DNA of 42,912 nt, taken from the NCBI GenBank assembly GCA_029907315.1, contig JARYME010000013.1:1-42912 (forward strand). Reading direction: 5' to 3'. The notes under the pieces are model-generated. The model saw only the letters and a list, made by a program, of their open reading frames with translations. It was not told the origin of the DNA and did not search any database. The stretch is from Armatimonadota bacterium (GTDB lineage: Bacteria; Armatimonadota; UBA5829). A program made the position numbers and the translations under genes. How positions within the stretch are numbered: the first letter of the stretch is position 1; each line of letters starts with the position of its first letter. Positions 17,259 through 25,696 of this stretch are shown here, in pieces.

Positions 17259-18367
17259 CGCGCCAACTGGATCGTGTTTCCACTGTTTGAAACGCTTCTA
17301 ACGTATGCTCGATACTGCTCATACCAAGCGCGCGCTAGCTCGCCAAGTGCCGGCCGACAGAACTCGCGATAGCCCCAAGTGACTATTTCCTCAGAATACT
17401 CAGCGGCAAGGTTAAGTTTCTCCTTGAGGCGCTCTATCGGAACCGGACGCCACGCAAGTCCTTTCGCCTGGGAATGATGGACTCGCCCATATCGCCTCAA
17501 AAAATCCTCTTTGCTCGGACAATCGTACTCAGCTGTTTCCACATTGCCCCAGAGCCGCACTCCGTTTGCTTTGCACGCCTCGTACATTGCTTCGAAGAAC
17601 GGCCGGCGCATTTCGTTGGTCACATACGCAAAGTGCTCGCCACTGTCCTGAAGCATGACAATGTCGAATCCGCTAATCCGAAGAAGCCGAGACCAGTAAC
17701 GTTGGTAATCCTCCGGCTCCACGTAGGCGAAATCTCCAAAAACCTTATCCTTATCCAAAATAAAAAACGGCGATACGGTCACAGGTTTATCAGCAGCTTT
17801 CTTGCATATCTGCACAAGCGCTGGATAGAGCTTCTCTATGTAAGTTTGACCGATCCCCTCAAAGACGTAGATTTCGTGCGGAATGTACCACCCGAAGAAG
17901 GCCGGATGGTCCGCAAAGCGCTCAGCAAGCCGCGCCACGTTGGATGAACAGAGCTCCAGCTCGCTAGCCAAGTCAAGGCGCGTATACCAAGACGGTGATG
18001 CTCCCGTATCGAGAATAACTCTAACCTTACGTCTCGCACACAGGTCCATGAGCGACTCAAGGATGGCCGCGTCTTCATCGGAGACCAGAGCCGAAGGCGC
18101 ATTGCAGAGCCAAAGCAAGTTAAATCGCAACCGGGACTGTTGGTCCAGTTCATCTCTCCATCCAGAAACGCCCCAAGTCTTAGACTCATAGCGATCGTAC
18201 CACCAAAGCGGACCTGAAATAAGAGGTCTGCACCGCTTTTTGCGACTCTCAGACCGCAGAGGCAGACGTTTACCACACGCCTGATCGCCTGCCCACGAAC
18301 TGTGATGCAAAGCACCGAAACTGGTGATACAAGCTGTCAGAAAAGCTCTCCTGGAAATCCTCACCAT
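17255..18367 (-). CDS. Tat-exported DUF4434-like TIM-barrel protein
   Basis: Predicted secreted protein of 370 residues. The N-terminus VRISRRAFLTACITSFGALH is a twin-arginine signal (SRRAFL) with a hydrophobic stretch and a cleavage site near residue 26. The rest looks like a (beta/alpha)8 glycosidase-like domain: GPLWWYDR, WLCNAPSA, VILDTGASPSWYTR, FFGWYIPHEIY with an acid/base-like Glu, FDIVMLQDSGEHF and LWGNVETAEYD. I place it with DUF4434 by these segments; the function is unknown but is probably glycan-related. The ATG at 18367 has AAGGTGG upstream. It is divergent from the sulfatase gene across about 95 bp. Confidence 0.7.
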   Translation of the reverse strand: MVRISRRAFLTACITSFGALHHSSWAGDQACGKRLPLRSESRKKRCRPLISGPLWWYDRYESKTWGVSGWRDELDQQSRLRFNLLWLCNAPSALVSDEDAAILESLMDLCARRKVRVILDTGASPSWYTRLDLASELELCSSNVARLAERFADHPAFFGWYIPHEIYVFEGIGQTYIEKLYPALVQICKKAADKPVTVSPFFILDKDKVFGDFAYVEPEDYQRYWSRLLRISGFDIVMLQDSGEHFAYVTNEMRRPFFEAMYEACKANGVRLWGNVETAEYDCPSKEDFLRRYGRVHHSQAKGLAWRPVPIERLKEKLNLAAEYSEEIVTWGYREFCRPALGELARAWYEQYRAYVRSVSNSGNTIQLAR

Positions 18368-18463
18368 ACAACCACCTTGCTAATATGATTCGAAAACCGT
18401 ATTGAGTTCTCAGCTCGGCAGGATTCTACTGCTCGCTGCGTTAAAGAGTCAAAGGGATGTAAG

Positions 18464-19999
18464 ATGAGACAGCTGAACAGACGAGAATTCCTCAAGGTGG
18501 GTCTTTCCGCAGGTGTTGCACTCCTCTCTTCAGGCTTTCCTTCTTGGTCCGCTGAGAAAGAGCACACGAGAAAGCTCAACGTGCTTTTTATCGCAGTGGA
18601 TGACTTAAGGCCTCAGGCAGGCTGCTATGGTCACCCGATAATGAAGACGCCTAATATCGACGCCTTGGCAGCAACTGGCACGCTCTTCAACCGCGCCTAC
18701 TGCCAGCAAGCCGTCTGCAGCCCGTCTAGAACTTCTCTGCTTACGGGGCGCCGACCCGATACGACCAGGATATACGACCTCCAAACGCATTTTCGGAAGA
18801 CAATACCAGATGTGATAACCCTTCCCGAGCACTTCAAAATGCATGGTTACCACACTCAAGCGCTGAGCAAGGTCTACCACAATGGATTGGACGACCCGCA
18901 ATCATGGTCGGTACCGCACTGGACGCCTCACGCGTCGGCCTATGCCAAACCTGAAACTTTGGAAGCTTTGAAAGCCGAAAAGGACCGACTGCGAGCTCTC
19001 GGCGTGCAGGTTGGTGTGCAAGAAGTCTTGGAGCGAGACCCCAGGACTGGCCTGGCGTTGAAGATAAAGCAGGGAACTAGAGTGAAAGGTCCCTCTTGGG
19101 AAGATCCTGACGTCCCGGATAATGCGCTGGCGGACGGAATGACAGCCGACAAAGCAATTGAACTCTTGCGAGAACTCAAAGATAGGCCTTTCTTCCTGGC
19201 AGTCGGCTTTCTCAAACCGCACCTACCTTTCGTAGCGCCGAAGAAGTACTTTGAGCTCTATGATCGATCGCAAATCCGGCCGGCACCCAACCCGTATCCA
19301 CCTATTTGGGTGCCTGACCTGGCAATGACTGAATGGGGCGAACTGAGAGCCTATTCGGACATCCCAAAGAGAGGCCCGCTGTCGCGGGATAAAGCTCGTG
19401 AGCTTATCCACGCGTATTACGCAGCCACGAGTTACGTCGACGCACAAATCGGCAGAGTTCTTACCGAGCTGGAAAGGCTCGGATTGGCAGATAAGACCGT
19501 AGTCGTACTATGGGGAGATCACGGATGGCATCTGGGAGAGCACGGTCTCTGGTGCAAGCATACGAACTTTGAAGAAGCGACGCGCTCTCTGCTGATAATG
19601 CGCGTTCCGGGACAAAGAAATAAAGGTGCAAAGACGGACGCACTCGTGGAGTTTGTCGACATATACCCCACCCTACGCGAAGTTTGTGGCCTACCGCTAC
19701 CCGAAGGGCTGGAAGGAACTAGTTTCCTGCCGGTTATTGAACAGCCTGATCGGAGATGGAAAAAAGCTGCATTCAGCCAGTATCCGCGCGGCAGCGTGAT
19801 GGGTTACTCGATTCGAACTGACCGCTACAGGTACACGGAATGGCTTGATCGATCAAAAACACCGGTTGGGATAGAGCTTTACGACCACGCAGTAGATCCG
19901 GGCGAGAACGTGAACTTGGCGAATCGAACAGACTACAGGCACATTGCCAAAGAGTTAGCCGAGATGCTTCGCCGAGGATGGAAATCAGCAAGACCATAG
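18464..19999 (+). CDS. Tat-exported sulfatase (iduronate-2-sulfatase-like)
   Basis: Predicted periplasmic sulfatase of 511 residues that removes sulfate esters from a glycan. The signal NRREFLKVGLSAGVALLSSG is of the twin-arginine type. The mature part has the metal-binding pair VDDLRP and the formylglycine signature CSPSRTSLLTG with Cys85 as the residue to be modified. Also present are DHGWHLGEHGLWCKHTNFEEATRSLL and FVDIYPTLREVCGLP, typical of the iduronate-2-sulfatase branch. The start follows AAGGG by 7 nt. The aldolase gene begins 10 nt after the stop. No sulfatase-maturating enzyme gene is in the window. Confidence 0.93.
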   Translation: MRQLNRREFLKVGLSAGVALLSSGFPSWSAEKEHTRKLNVLFIAVDDLRPQAGCYGHPIMKTPNIDALAATGTLFNRAYCQQAVCSPSRTSLLTGRRPDTTRIYDLQTHFRKTIPDVITLPEHFKMHGYHTQALSKVYHNGLDDPQSWSVPHWTPHASAYAKPETLEALKAEKDRLRALGVQVGVQEVLERDPRTGLALKIKQGTRVKGPSWEDPDVPDNALADGMTADKAIELLRELKDRPFFLAVGFLKPHLPFVAPKKYFELYDRSQIRPAPNPYPPIWVPDLAMTEWGELRAYSDIPKRGPLSRDKARELIHAYYAATSYVDAQIGRVLTELERLGLADKTVVVLWGDHGWHLGEHGLWCKHTNFEEATRSLLIMRVPGQRNKGAKTDALVEFVDIYPTLREVCGLPLPEGLEGTSFLPVIEQPDRRWKKAAFSQYPRGSVMGYSIRTDRYRYTEWLDRSKTPVGIELYDHAVDPGENVNLANRTDYRHIAKELAEMLRRGWKSARP

Positions 20000-20009
20000 G
20001 AGAAGTAAT

Positions 20010-20939
20010 GTGAAGCGTTCCGACAGACTTGCGCGACTAGTCCGTGCAGCCGCACGAAACGGCATTGTGATACCTGCGTTCAACGTGTTTTACATGCCTT
20101 TGATCAAACCTATCTGTGACGCCCTGAAGGCTCACGACACACTGGGTATGGTAGAAATATCCCGAATTGAGATCCAGAAATTCGAGGTGCCGAGTATAAG
20201 TGCTGCTGCAGAAGAGTATAGAAAGTACGCAGATCCAAAGGTCACAGCTCTACACCTGGATCATATTCCCGTGATTGATGAAGACGGGCTTGAAGTCAAT
20301 TGGCACCCGCTGATCGAGGAAGGTATTCAAAGCGGATACGACTCCGTGATGATTGATGCTTCCAGACTGCCATTCGAAGAAAACGTTGAAATAACGGCAG
20401 AAGTTGTGCGTATGGCACACACCGAGGGGGTATTGGTTGAGGCCGAACTGGGATCTGTGCTGGGCCACGAGACCGGTCCTCTGCCTCCGTATGAAGAACT
20501 CTTCGAATCGAAAGCAGGGTTTACCGATCCCGAGCAGGCTCGCGAGTTCGTAAAGCGCACAAATGTAGACTGGCTCTCGGTATCGGTTGGCTCAGTGCAC
20601 GGTGCAATCGCCGGGGCCGCCAAGAATGAAGCGAAGGTGGAAGCCAGACTGGACATAGAGCGCATTCGGCAGCTGCGAGACGCTACTGGCGTACCTCTAG
20701 TCCTTCACGGGGGATCCGGGATACGCCTGGAGTACGTGCGAGAGGCGATTGCAAACGGAATCGCCAAGATCAACATTGCCACCGATATTCGTCAACCGTA
20801 CGATCGGGTGCTCTCAAGCGGTGGAAGCATCGAAGAAGGGCAAAAGGTGGTCTTCGAGACTATCAGCGATATAATTGTCAACAGGTACGGCATTCAAGGA
20901 TCAGCCTCCAGACTCGAAAGACTTATAACCAGCCAGTAA
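20010..20939 (+). CDS. Class II fructose/tagatose-bisphosphate aldolase family protein
   Basis: Predicted zinc-dependent aldolase that splits a ketose phosphate in the cytoplasm. The 309 residues show VIPAFNV, the zinc-binding His of TALHLDHIP, DSVMIDASRLPFEENVE, VEAELGSVLGHE, the His of SVGSVHGA and LHGGSGI, then KINIATDIR. This is the expected set for class II aldolases, but the sequence differs from standard Fba, so a tagatose-type or other sugar-phosphate substrate is possible. The GTG at 20010 follows AGGAG by 7 nt, and that site overlaps the sulfatase stop, so the two genes form an operon. Confidence 0.88.
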   Translation: MKRSDRLARLVRAAARNGIVIPAFNVFYMPLIKPICDALKAHDTLGMVEISRIEIQKFEVPSISAAAEEYRKYADPKVTALHLDHIPVIDEDGLEVNWHPLIEEGIQSGYDSVMIDASRLPFEENVEITAEVVRMAHTEGVLVEAELGSVLGHETGPLPPYEELFESKAGFTDPEQAREFVKRTNVDWLSVSVGSVHGAIAGAAKNEAKVEARLDIERIRQLRDATGVPLVLHGGSGIRLEYVREAIANGIAKINIATDIRQPYDRVLSSGGSIEEGQKVVFETISDIIVNRYGIQGSASRLERLITSQ

Positions 20940-20968
20940 CTATCTCCTCGGCGTAGTAGAGCTCCTAA

Positions 20969-23137
20969 CTACCCCTCGCCGGGCAAGCCGAAGATTGACC
21001 GGAGTTGGAGGCGATGGTTAGCATATGTGTTTGGATGCCCCACGGTAGAAGGCGTTATGGAAACCGCAAAGTCGGCGCGCTGACCCAACCTAAAGTTCAA
21101 AGCTCCACGGATCTCTTCACATAAGCGGCGAGCACGTTCAAAGTCGACGACTTTCCGTAGATTCCACAAGCGTCTACCCTGCCAGACTTCTTCCGGCAGC
21201 TCCAAGGCCTTATCTATTTCCCGTTCACACTCGCAAAGGATGTCGAGAATACAGGGCCGAAGTTCGTCCTTCTCGCGCACACTCCAGGTGCGTTCCCAGC
21301 GCAGATAGGTAAAGAACGCCTCAGTCAGCTTGCGCATCACGGCGACAATTCGCTCAGTTCGCGTAAGGATAAACTGCAATTTGGCTGCGGTTTCTTCATC
21401 CAGACCCAAAACCGCTGTGCGGTACTCTGCAAGCATCTGTGCGCAAGCCGCGACCGCCTCTTCTTTCTCTGCGATGATAGCTTGTATGTTTTCCGAGGTA
21501 GGTTCCAACTGCTCCAAAGCTCCATCAATCATAAACGCACTGAGGTCAAACATCATATACTTTAGGCTATCTATGGTGTCGCAGAAAATGTAATAATGCC
21601 TGTTTGCGCAAGCTCGCCGCACATAAAGTGCCTTGCTCACGACATCGTCGGAAAGCTTGAGTAGTCTGATCATAGATTCAGCAGCACTCCCGAACCTTTC
21701 GCTTGCCCAGGTTTCCCAAAGCTGCTCGACATCAGTATCAACATCCCACGCCAGCCTAAAGAAAGCCAGATCGTTAATGTCCATAAACTGCTTGTTAGGC
21801 CACTGGGGTACTGCGTGCCGTGCAAGAAACTTCCTCACGCCCTTTGAATAGTACAGCCGCAATCTCTCAGCTATATACTCCGGGATGCAACAGATCATCG
21901 CACCAAGGCCGCAGCCGCAGTATTCGCCGCCGACGTCGAACTCCGCCACTTCTGCGCCATCTTGAATCCAACCCAACAAAGGATGCGGATCGTTGAGATA
22001 CGCCATGTCGCCCCACTGCGCTTTGCAGGAGATGTAGGTATCGTGCGGGATCTTGCCTTTCAGAGGAGCGAACCGCTCAACCTCGAGTGCTCCCTGAGAA
22101 GACTGAAACGTCTTTACGTAAAGCGTTATTCGCGGCGAGACTTCGTCAAGTGCAGCGCGCACCTCGCTTATGAGCCGCTCTATCCATTCGTGGCGCGGTT
22201 TGCTTCGACAAGCAGGGCAAGCGCATATGCCAAACTCGCTCGGGACCTCAGCCATCCAAAGTTCCAATCCGTCAAGCTCAGGCAAAGCTTCGGCAGTCTC
22301 CTTGATCTTCGCTCGCAGATATTGCCAAACAATATTCTTAGAAAGACACATGCAGCCGTGGACATAGTTGTGTCGGCCCTCGCTCCAGGTTTTCGGCAAG
22401 ACACCGTGCAACTCCGGGCAGCGCTCGTACACATCAGGGTCATGATTGAACTCTGACGTGTACAGGACTACCTTGATACCCCACGAATGCGCGTACGCGA
22501 TAAGATCGTTCATCATAGCGCGCCTCTTGGCAACCGCTTCGTCGCGGTTGGAATCCTGCAAAGGCTCGAAGTGCTTAAATGTCACAAGAGGCGTGAGGTC
22601 TCCGGGCCACCGCTTACCGGTTGCTTCCACGGTAATCATGTTGAGGCGATTCCGCGCGTAGTACCTGATCAGGGATTTCATCCCTTCGAGATCCGCGGGG
22701 TCCTCCATAAACCTCGGATGAGCATAGGTTGTAAACGTCGCTCCGCGGATTTCGCAGTCCGGACGATCAATCACCTCGTCAACAGGCTGAGTCGGTCTGC
22801 CCGCTTCGTCCCAGCGTATTGTGTCCAACAAATGATCGGCCGCATAAAGGACTCCGGAACCCGTGTTGCCAGCCAGCACGGCTCCTCCAGGAACCGGAGA
22901 TATGTGGAAGCCCTCAGAACCCTGGGGACACAACCGTAAAAGAACGTCCTTGGCTTTCTCGCACGAGAAGTTGTAGTCCCAGCCAAGTGCAAGCGCTTGG
23001 AACTTGCATCCGGAAATGTTCCAGTCTGCAACGCTGACCTCGCAGCCGAACCGCTGCTTAAGTTCGCCGCGTATCATGTGAGCAGCATTGCGTGTAATAG
23101 GTTCAGATTGAGACGGCACAAAAAGCGACAGACTCAA
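20969..23137 (-). CDS. Large glycoside hydrolase, alpha-glucuronidase/hexosaminidase-like
   Basis: Predicted cytoplasmic glycosidase of 722 residues without a signal peptide. The N-terminal part (about 1-110), with SEGFHISPVPGGAVLAGNTGSGVLYAADHLL, resembles the accessory domain shared by GH67 alpha-glucuronidases and GH20 hexosaminidases. A TIM barrel follows (about 125-460), with CEIRGATFTTYAHPRF, YYARNRLNMITVEATG and ELDGLELWMAEVPSEFGICACPACRS. The C-terminal third is helical with many cysteines. Family placement between GH67 and GH20 is uncertain. The TTG start at 23137 is supported by GGGAGGAG 5 nt upstream, and it overlaps the preceding small ORF in TTGA. It converges with the aldolase gene. 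Confidence 0.7.
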   Translation of the reverse strand: MSLSLFVPSQSEPITRNAAHMIRGELKQRFGCEVSVADWNISGCKFQALALGWDYNFSCEKAKDVLLRLCPQGSEGFHISPVPGGAVLAGNTGSGVLYAADHLLDTIRWDEAGRPTQPVDEVIDRPDCEIRGATFTTYAHPRFMEDPADLEGMKSLIRYYARNRLNMITVEATGKRWPGDLTPLVTFKHFEPLQDSNRDEAVAKRRAMMNDLIAYAHSWGIKVVLYTSEFNHDPDVYERCPELHGVLPKTWSEGRHNYVHGCMCLSKNIVWQYLRAKIKETAEALPELDGLELWMAEVPSEFGICACPACRSKPRHEWIERLISEVRAALDEVSPRITLYVKTFQSSQGALEVERFAPLKGKIPHDTYISCKAQWGDMAYLNDPHPLLGWIQDGAEVAEFDVGGEYCGCGLGAMICCIPEYIAERLRLYYSKGVRKFLARHAVPQWPNKQFMDINDLAFFRLAWDVDTDVEQLWETWASERFGSAAESMIRLLKLSDDVVSKALYVRRACANRHYYIFCDTIDSLKYMMFDLSAFMIDGALEQLEPTSENIQAIIAEKEEAVAACAQMLAEYRTAVLGLDEETAAKLQFILTRTERIVAVMRKLTEAFFTYLRWERTWSVREKDELRPCILDILCECEREIDKALELPEEVWQGRRLWNLRKVVDFERARRLCEEIRGALNFRLGQRADFAVSITPSTVGHPNTYANHRLQLRSIFGLPGEG

Positions 23138-23343
23138 CGATACTCCTCCCTAACGTCGTCAATGATAACACTCTCACCAATTGCACTGCCGAACGAACTC
23201 TCCGACCAGTTTCCCACACTGGTCTTGGACCAAACGACATCTATAGAGTGTAAAGACACTTCCTCAGCATCTGAGATATCGACAAGCGACCTAGGACCTG
23301 TCTTAATCTTCCTCAGTCTCACAACAAACTTGCAGTTCACCAT
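23134..23343 (-). CDS. Small hypothetical protein, possibly frameshifted
   Basis: I do not recognise this 69-residue ORF. It ends in TTGA overlapping the start of the large glycosidase, and its last codons carry that gene's ribosome binding site. It has no ribosome binding site of its own. Just upstream a consensus AAGGAGG (reverse strand, 23411-23405) serves a GTG at 23399 that opens a 20-codon frame, which ends at 23337 and overlaps this ORF by 7 bases. The two frames may be one roughly 90-residue gene split by a -1 frameshift, or a chain of coupled mini-ORFs. The end, GESVIIDDVREEY, looks like the tail of a larger surface-type domain, so a decayed gene is also possible. Confidence 0.3.
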   Translation of the reverse strand: MVNCKFVVRLRKIKTGPRSLVDISDAEEVSLHSIDVVWSKTSVGNWSESSFGSAIGESVIIDDVREEYR

Positions 23344-23711
23344 CTATGCAACGTCTCAGGATAACTCACCGGACGATGCACGCGGTTCGCCGCCGCCACT
23401 TTATCCTCCTTACCTCTTGTTACTGAGGCTTTGCTTCGAGCCAGTGAGTTGCCTGCTGTGGTATGCTGTGCCGCCAGCAGTACGAAAGCCAAACCACAGA
23501 TCAATAAATGAGGTCCAAAAACGCTGCAATGATACCGTCTGGATCCTTGGCTTTCGCGTAAGCATGTGATCTTAACGCTTTGATAGGCTACTGCAACTGG
23601 ATGCAGCAGTGCAAGCACTTACACTTGCCTCCGCGCATTTTCTTTACCTAAAGCAGACACGATCCTCGTGCCACAATGGGGATCTAAGCGGTAACCGCGC
23701 GGAAGCAACCG

Positions 23712-23740
23712 TGGAAATCTGCGGCCGATTTGTGTAGAAT
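23712..23740 (+). promoter_or_regulatory. Promoter of the aldo/keto reductase gene
   Basis: TGGAAA (23712-23717), a 17-bp spacer and TAGAAT (23735-23740). It is a moderate match placed about 100 bp upstream of the coding start, so that the transcript would contain the hairpins at 23751-23802. Confidence 0.45.
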
Positions 23741-23750
23741 AGCAGCGTGG

Positions 23751-23802
23751 GTGGCAAACCACATATTAGGGCTGTGCCCGCCTCATGCACCGGCGGGCTT
23801 TT
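23751..23802 (+). promoter_or_regulatory. Candidate transcription attenuator or riboswitch before the aldo/keto reductase
   Basis: The leader can form GTGG-CAAA-CCAC (23751-23762), then either GGGC-TGT-GCCC (23769-23779) or the stronger GCCCGCC/GGCGGGC hairpin (23776-23798) followed by TTTT. The last two share GCCC at 23776-23779 and exclude each other, the arrangement of antiterminator and terminator. No known riboswitch class was recognised. The terminator ends about 34 nt before the coding start. Confidence 0.5.
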
Positions 23803-23835
23803 ATGTTGTGCGCAAGCGATCAGGAGGTTGCAGGA

Positions 23836-24936
23836 GTGCAGTACAGAGAGTTCGGAAGAACAGGTGTGAAGCTCTCCGCGCTCGGATTCGGCGCTATGAG
23901 GCTGCCACAAGACGAAGATTATGCAGTGCGAGTAATCCATAGGGCTTTCGAACTAGGCGTCAACTACATAGACACAGCTCCGGGCTACGGCGAGAGCGAA
24001 CGAATTTGCGGCAAAGCTCTGAAAGGATGGAGAGACCGAGTTTACGTCTCGACGAAAAACCCATTGCACGACAACACGGTGGATGGTTGGTGGAGAAGGC
24101 TGGAAGCATCGCTAAAGGCTTTGGATGTGGAATGTATCGATTTCTATCAGGTTATACACTCCATCCGGTGGCAGAACTACGAAGAGTTTCTTCTGAACGC
24201 TGGCGGGATGAAGGCAGTTCGCCAGGCGCAGGAACAAGGGCTCATTAAACATGTCTGCTTCTCCTCGCACGATACTCCTGAGAACATTATCAAACTCATA
24301 GATACCGGCGAATTCGAGGGGATGACGGTTCAGTACAACTTGCTCGACCGTAAGAACGAAGTCGCTATAGCGCATGCTAACGCATCCGGAATGGGCGTGG
24401 TCATCATGGGACCGGTCGGCGGTGGAAGACTTGCCGCTCCGTCGGAGAAAATACGAAAGATGATTCCGACACCCGTAGCAAGCAATGCCGAGATAGCACT
24501 ACGGTTTGTGCTGGCAAACCCGAACGTTACGTGCGCTTTGTCTGGGATGAACACTATAGAGATGGTGGAGGAAAACGCCGCAGTAGCAAGCCGCGAAGAA
24601 GCCCTAACCTTGGAAGAGAAAAAGGCAATCGAGGCTGCGCTGGCCGAATTGCAAAAGCTGTCAGATCTTTATTGCACAGGATGCCGGTACTGTATGCCGT
24701 GCCCCTATGGGGTAAACATACCAGAAAACTTCCGAATCATGAATCTACACAGGCTTTATGGATTAACTGACTACGCCCGCCGAGTTTATAAGAGCTTGAG
24801 TAATCCAGAACGACCAAATAGAGGCAAGAGAGCGGAAGATTGTGTGCAGTGCGGTCAATGCGAACCCAAGTGCCCGCAGAACATTCCTATCCGACAACAG
24901 CTCAAGGAAGTAGCGCGAGAACTGGGTTCGCAGTGA
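23836..24936 (+). CDS. Aldo/keto reductase with C-terminal 4Fe-4S domain
   Basis: Predicted cytoplasmic NADPH-dependent oxidoreductase of 366 residues. The barrel begins QYREFGRTGVKLSALGFGAMRLP. Active-site residues are visible as Asp and Tyr in DTAPGYGESE, Lys in VSTKNPLHD and His in QVIHSIRW. The C-terminal extension has two cysteine groups, CTGCRYCMPCPYG and CVQCGQCEPKCPQN, the second a ferredoxin-like CxxCxxCxxxCP. This marks the iron-sulfur AKR subgroup, whose substrates are mostly unknown. The GTG at 23836 follows AGGAGG by 8 nt and gives the family-like start; an open frame to 23785 runs through the terminator hairpin and is unlikely. The Fe-S assembly operon converges on it. Confidence 0.92.
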   Translation: MQYREFGRTGVKLSALGFGAMRLPQDEDYAVRVIHRAFELGVNYIDTAPGYGESERICGKALKGWRDRVYVSTKNPLHDNTVDGWWRRLEASLKALDVECIDFYQVIHSIRWQNYEEFLLNAGGMKAVRQAQEQGLIKHVCFSSHDTPENIIKLIDTGEFEGMTVQYNLLDRKNEVAIAHANASGMGVVIMGPVGGGRLAAPSEKIRKMIPTPVASNAEIALRFVLANPNVTCALSGMNTIEMVEENAAVASREEALTLEEKKAIEAALAELQKLSDLYCTGCRYCMPCPYGVNIPENFRIMNLHRLYGLTDYARRVYKSLSNPERPNRGKRAEDCVQCGQCEPKCPQNIPIRQQLKEVARELGSQ

Positions 24937-24950
24937 CCGACGGGCCGGTG

Positions 24951-25199
24951 CTAATCAGCCACGTTTTCCACGCCCTGGATTTCCGGGACTTCCTTACGCA
25001 GAACCCTTTCAATACCCATCTGCAGCGTCATCGCGGCCATAGGACAGCCGTGGCATGCACCTTTCAGCCGCACTTTGACGACGCCGTCCACAACATCTAC
25101 CAGTTCGACATCTCCGCCATCGGCTTGTAAATGAGGTCGAATAGTGTCCAGCGTGGCCTTGACACGTTCCCGCAAGTTATTTTCTTCTTGGTTCGACAA
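24951..25199 (-). CDS. NifU C-terminal domain (Nfu-type) iron-sulfur carrier
   Basis: Small cytoplasmic carrier that receives and delivers Fe-S clusters. The 82 residues show TIRPHLQADGGDVELVDV and the cluster-binding CHGCPMAAMT (CxxC), followed by MGIERVLRKEVPEI, which is the complete Nfu domain. It starts with TTG at 25199 behind AAAGGAG. It lies 33 nt behind the IscU-type scaffold gene and is last in the marR-iscU-nfu operon. Confidence 0.94.
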   Translation of the reverse strand: MSNQEENNLRERVKATLDTIRPHLQADGGDVELVDVVDGVVKVRLKGACHGCPMAAMTLQMGIERVLRKEVPEIQGVENVAD

Positions 25200-25232
25200 C
25201 GCAATTGCTCCTTTCCATTCCAGTTTTACAAT

Positions 25233-25670
25233 CTATGTTTCTGCCATCTCGTGTTCGTGCAATTCCTCGTCCGACTTCATCTCTAGGCCCTTACCAGTAG
25301 TCCTTCTGAGGTAGTCGTCTATAGCACTTCGGACAGCCTGCTCTGCGAGAACTGAACAGTGCATTTTGACTTTCGGCAGGCCGCCAAGTGCCTCAGCAAC
25401 CGCCTCATTTGTCAGTTTGAGGGCCTCTTCGATCGTCTTTCCTTTTATCATTTCGGTAGCCATGCTTGACGTAGCTATGGCCGCACCGCACCCGAAGGTT
25501 TTGAACTTGGCATCAGTTATTACGCCGTCCTTGACCTTGATGTACATATTCATTATGTCTCCACATACGGGGTTACCCACTTTGCCTACCCCGTCTGCAT
25601 CTGGTATCTCGCCGACATTTCTCGGATTTGCGAAATGCTCCATTACCTTGCTGCTGTATCCGGTACTCAT
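25233..25670 (-). CDS. iscU: IscU/NifU-type iron-sulfur cluster assembly scaffold
   Basis: Scaffold on which Fe-S clusters are built. The 145 residues begin TGYSSKVMEHFANPRNVGE. They carry the three cluster cysteines in GNPVCGDIMN, FKTFGCGAAIATSSM and KVKMHCSVLAEQA. After about residue 128 there is a charged tail rich in Glu and His (ELHEHEMAET) that standard IscU lacks. The ATG at 25670 has AGGAG 8 nt upstream; a GTG at 25700 overlapping the MarR stop would add ten residues. No cysteine desulfurase gene is in the operon; the only class V aminotransferase in the window is broken and 2.4 kb away. Confidence 0.94.
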   Translation of the reverse strand: MSTGYSSKVMEHFANPRNVGEIPDADGVGKVGNPVCGDIMNMYIKVKDGVITDAKFKTFGCGAAIATSSMATEMIKGKTIEEALKLTNEAVAEALGGLPKVKMHCSVLAEQAVRSAIDDYLRRTTGKGLEMKSDEELHEHEMAET

Positions 25671-25696
25671 TTTCCCATCTCCTGCCGCCTTATGAC

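Larger units (their letters stand above)
23344..23835. other. Divergent intergenic region between glycosidase and aldo/keto reductase genes
   Basis: No clear gene. It holds a leftward 93-codon frame at 23337-23618 (GTG start with GGAGG 9 nt upstream) that has a hydrophobic stretch but no recognisable domain. It also holds a strong AAGGAGG ribosome binding site at 23405-23411 (reverse strand), a perfect 11-bp palindrome GCGGT-A-ACCGC at 23688-23698, and a rightward promoter and attenuator described separately. Confidence 0.5.
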
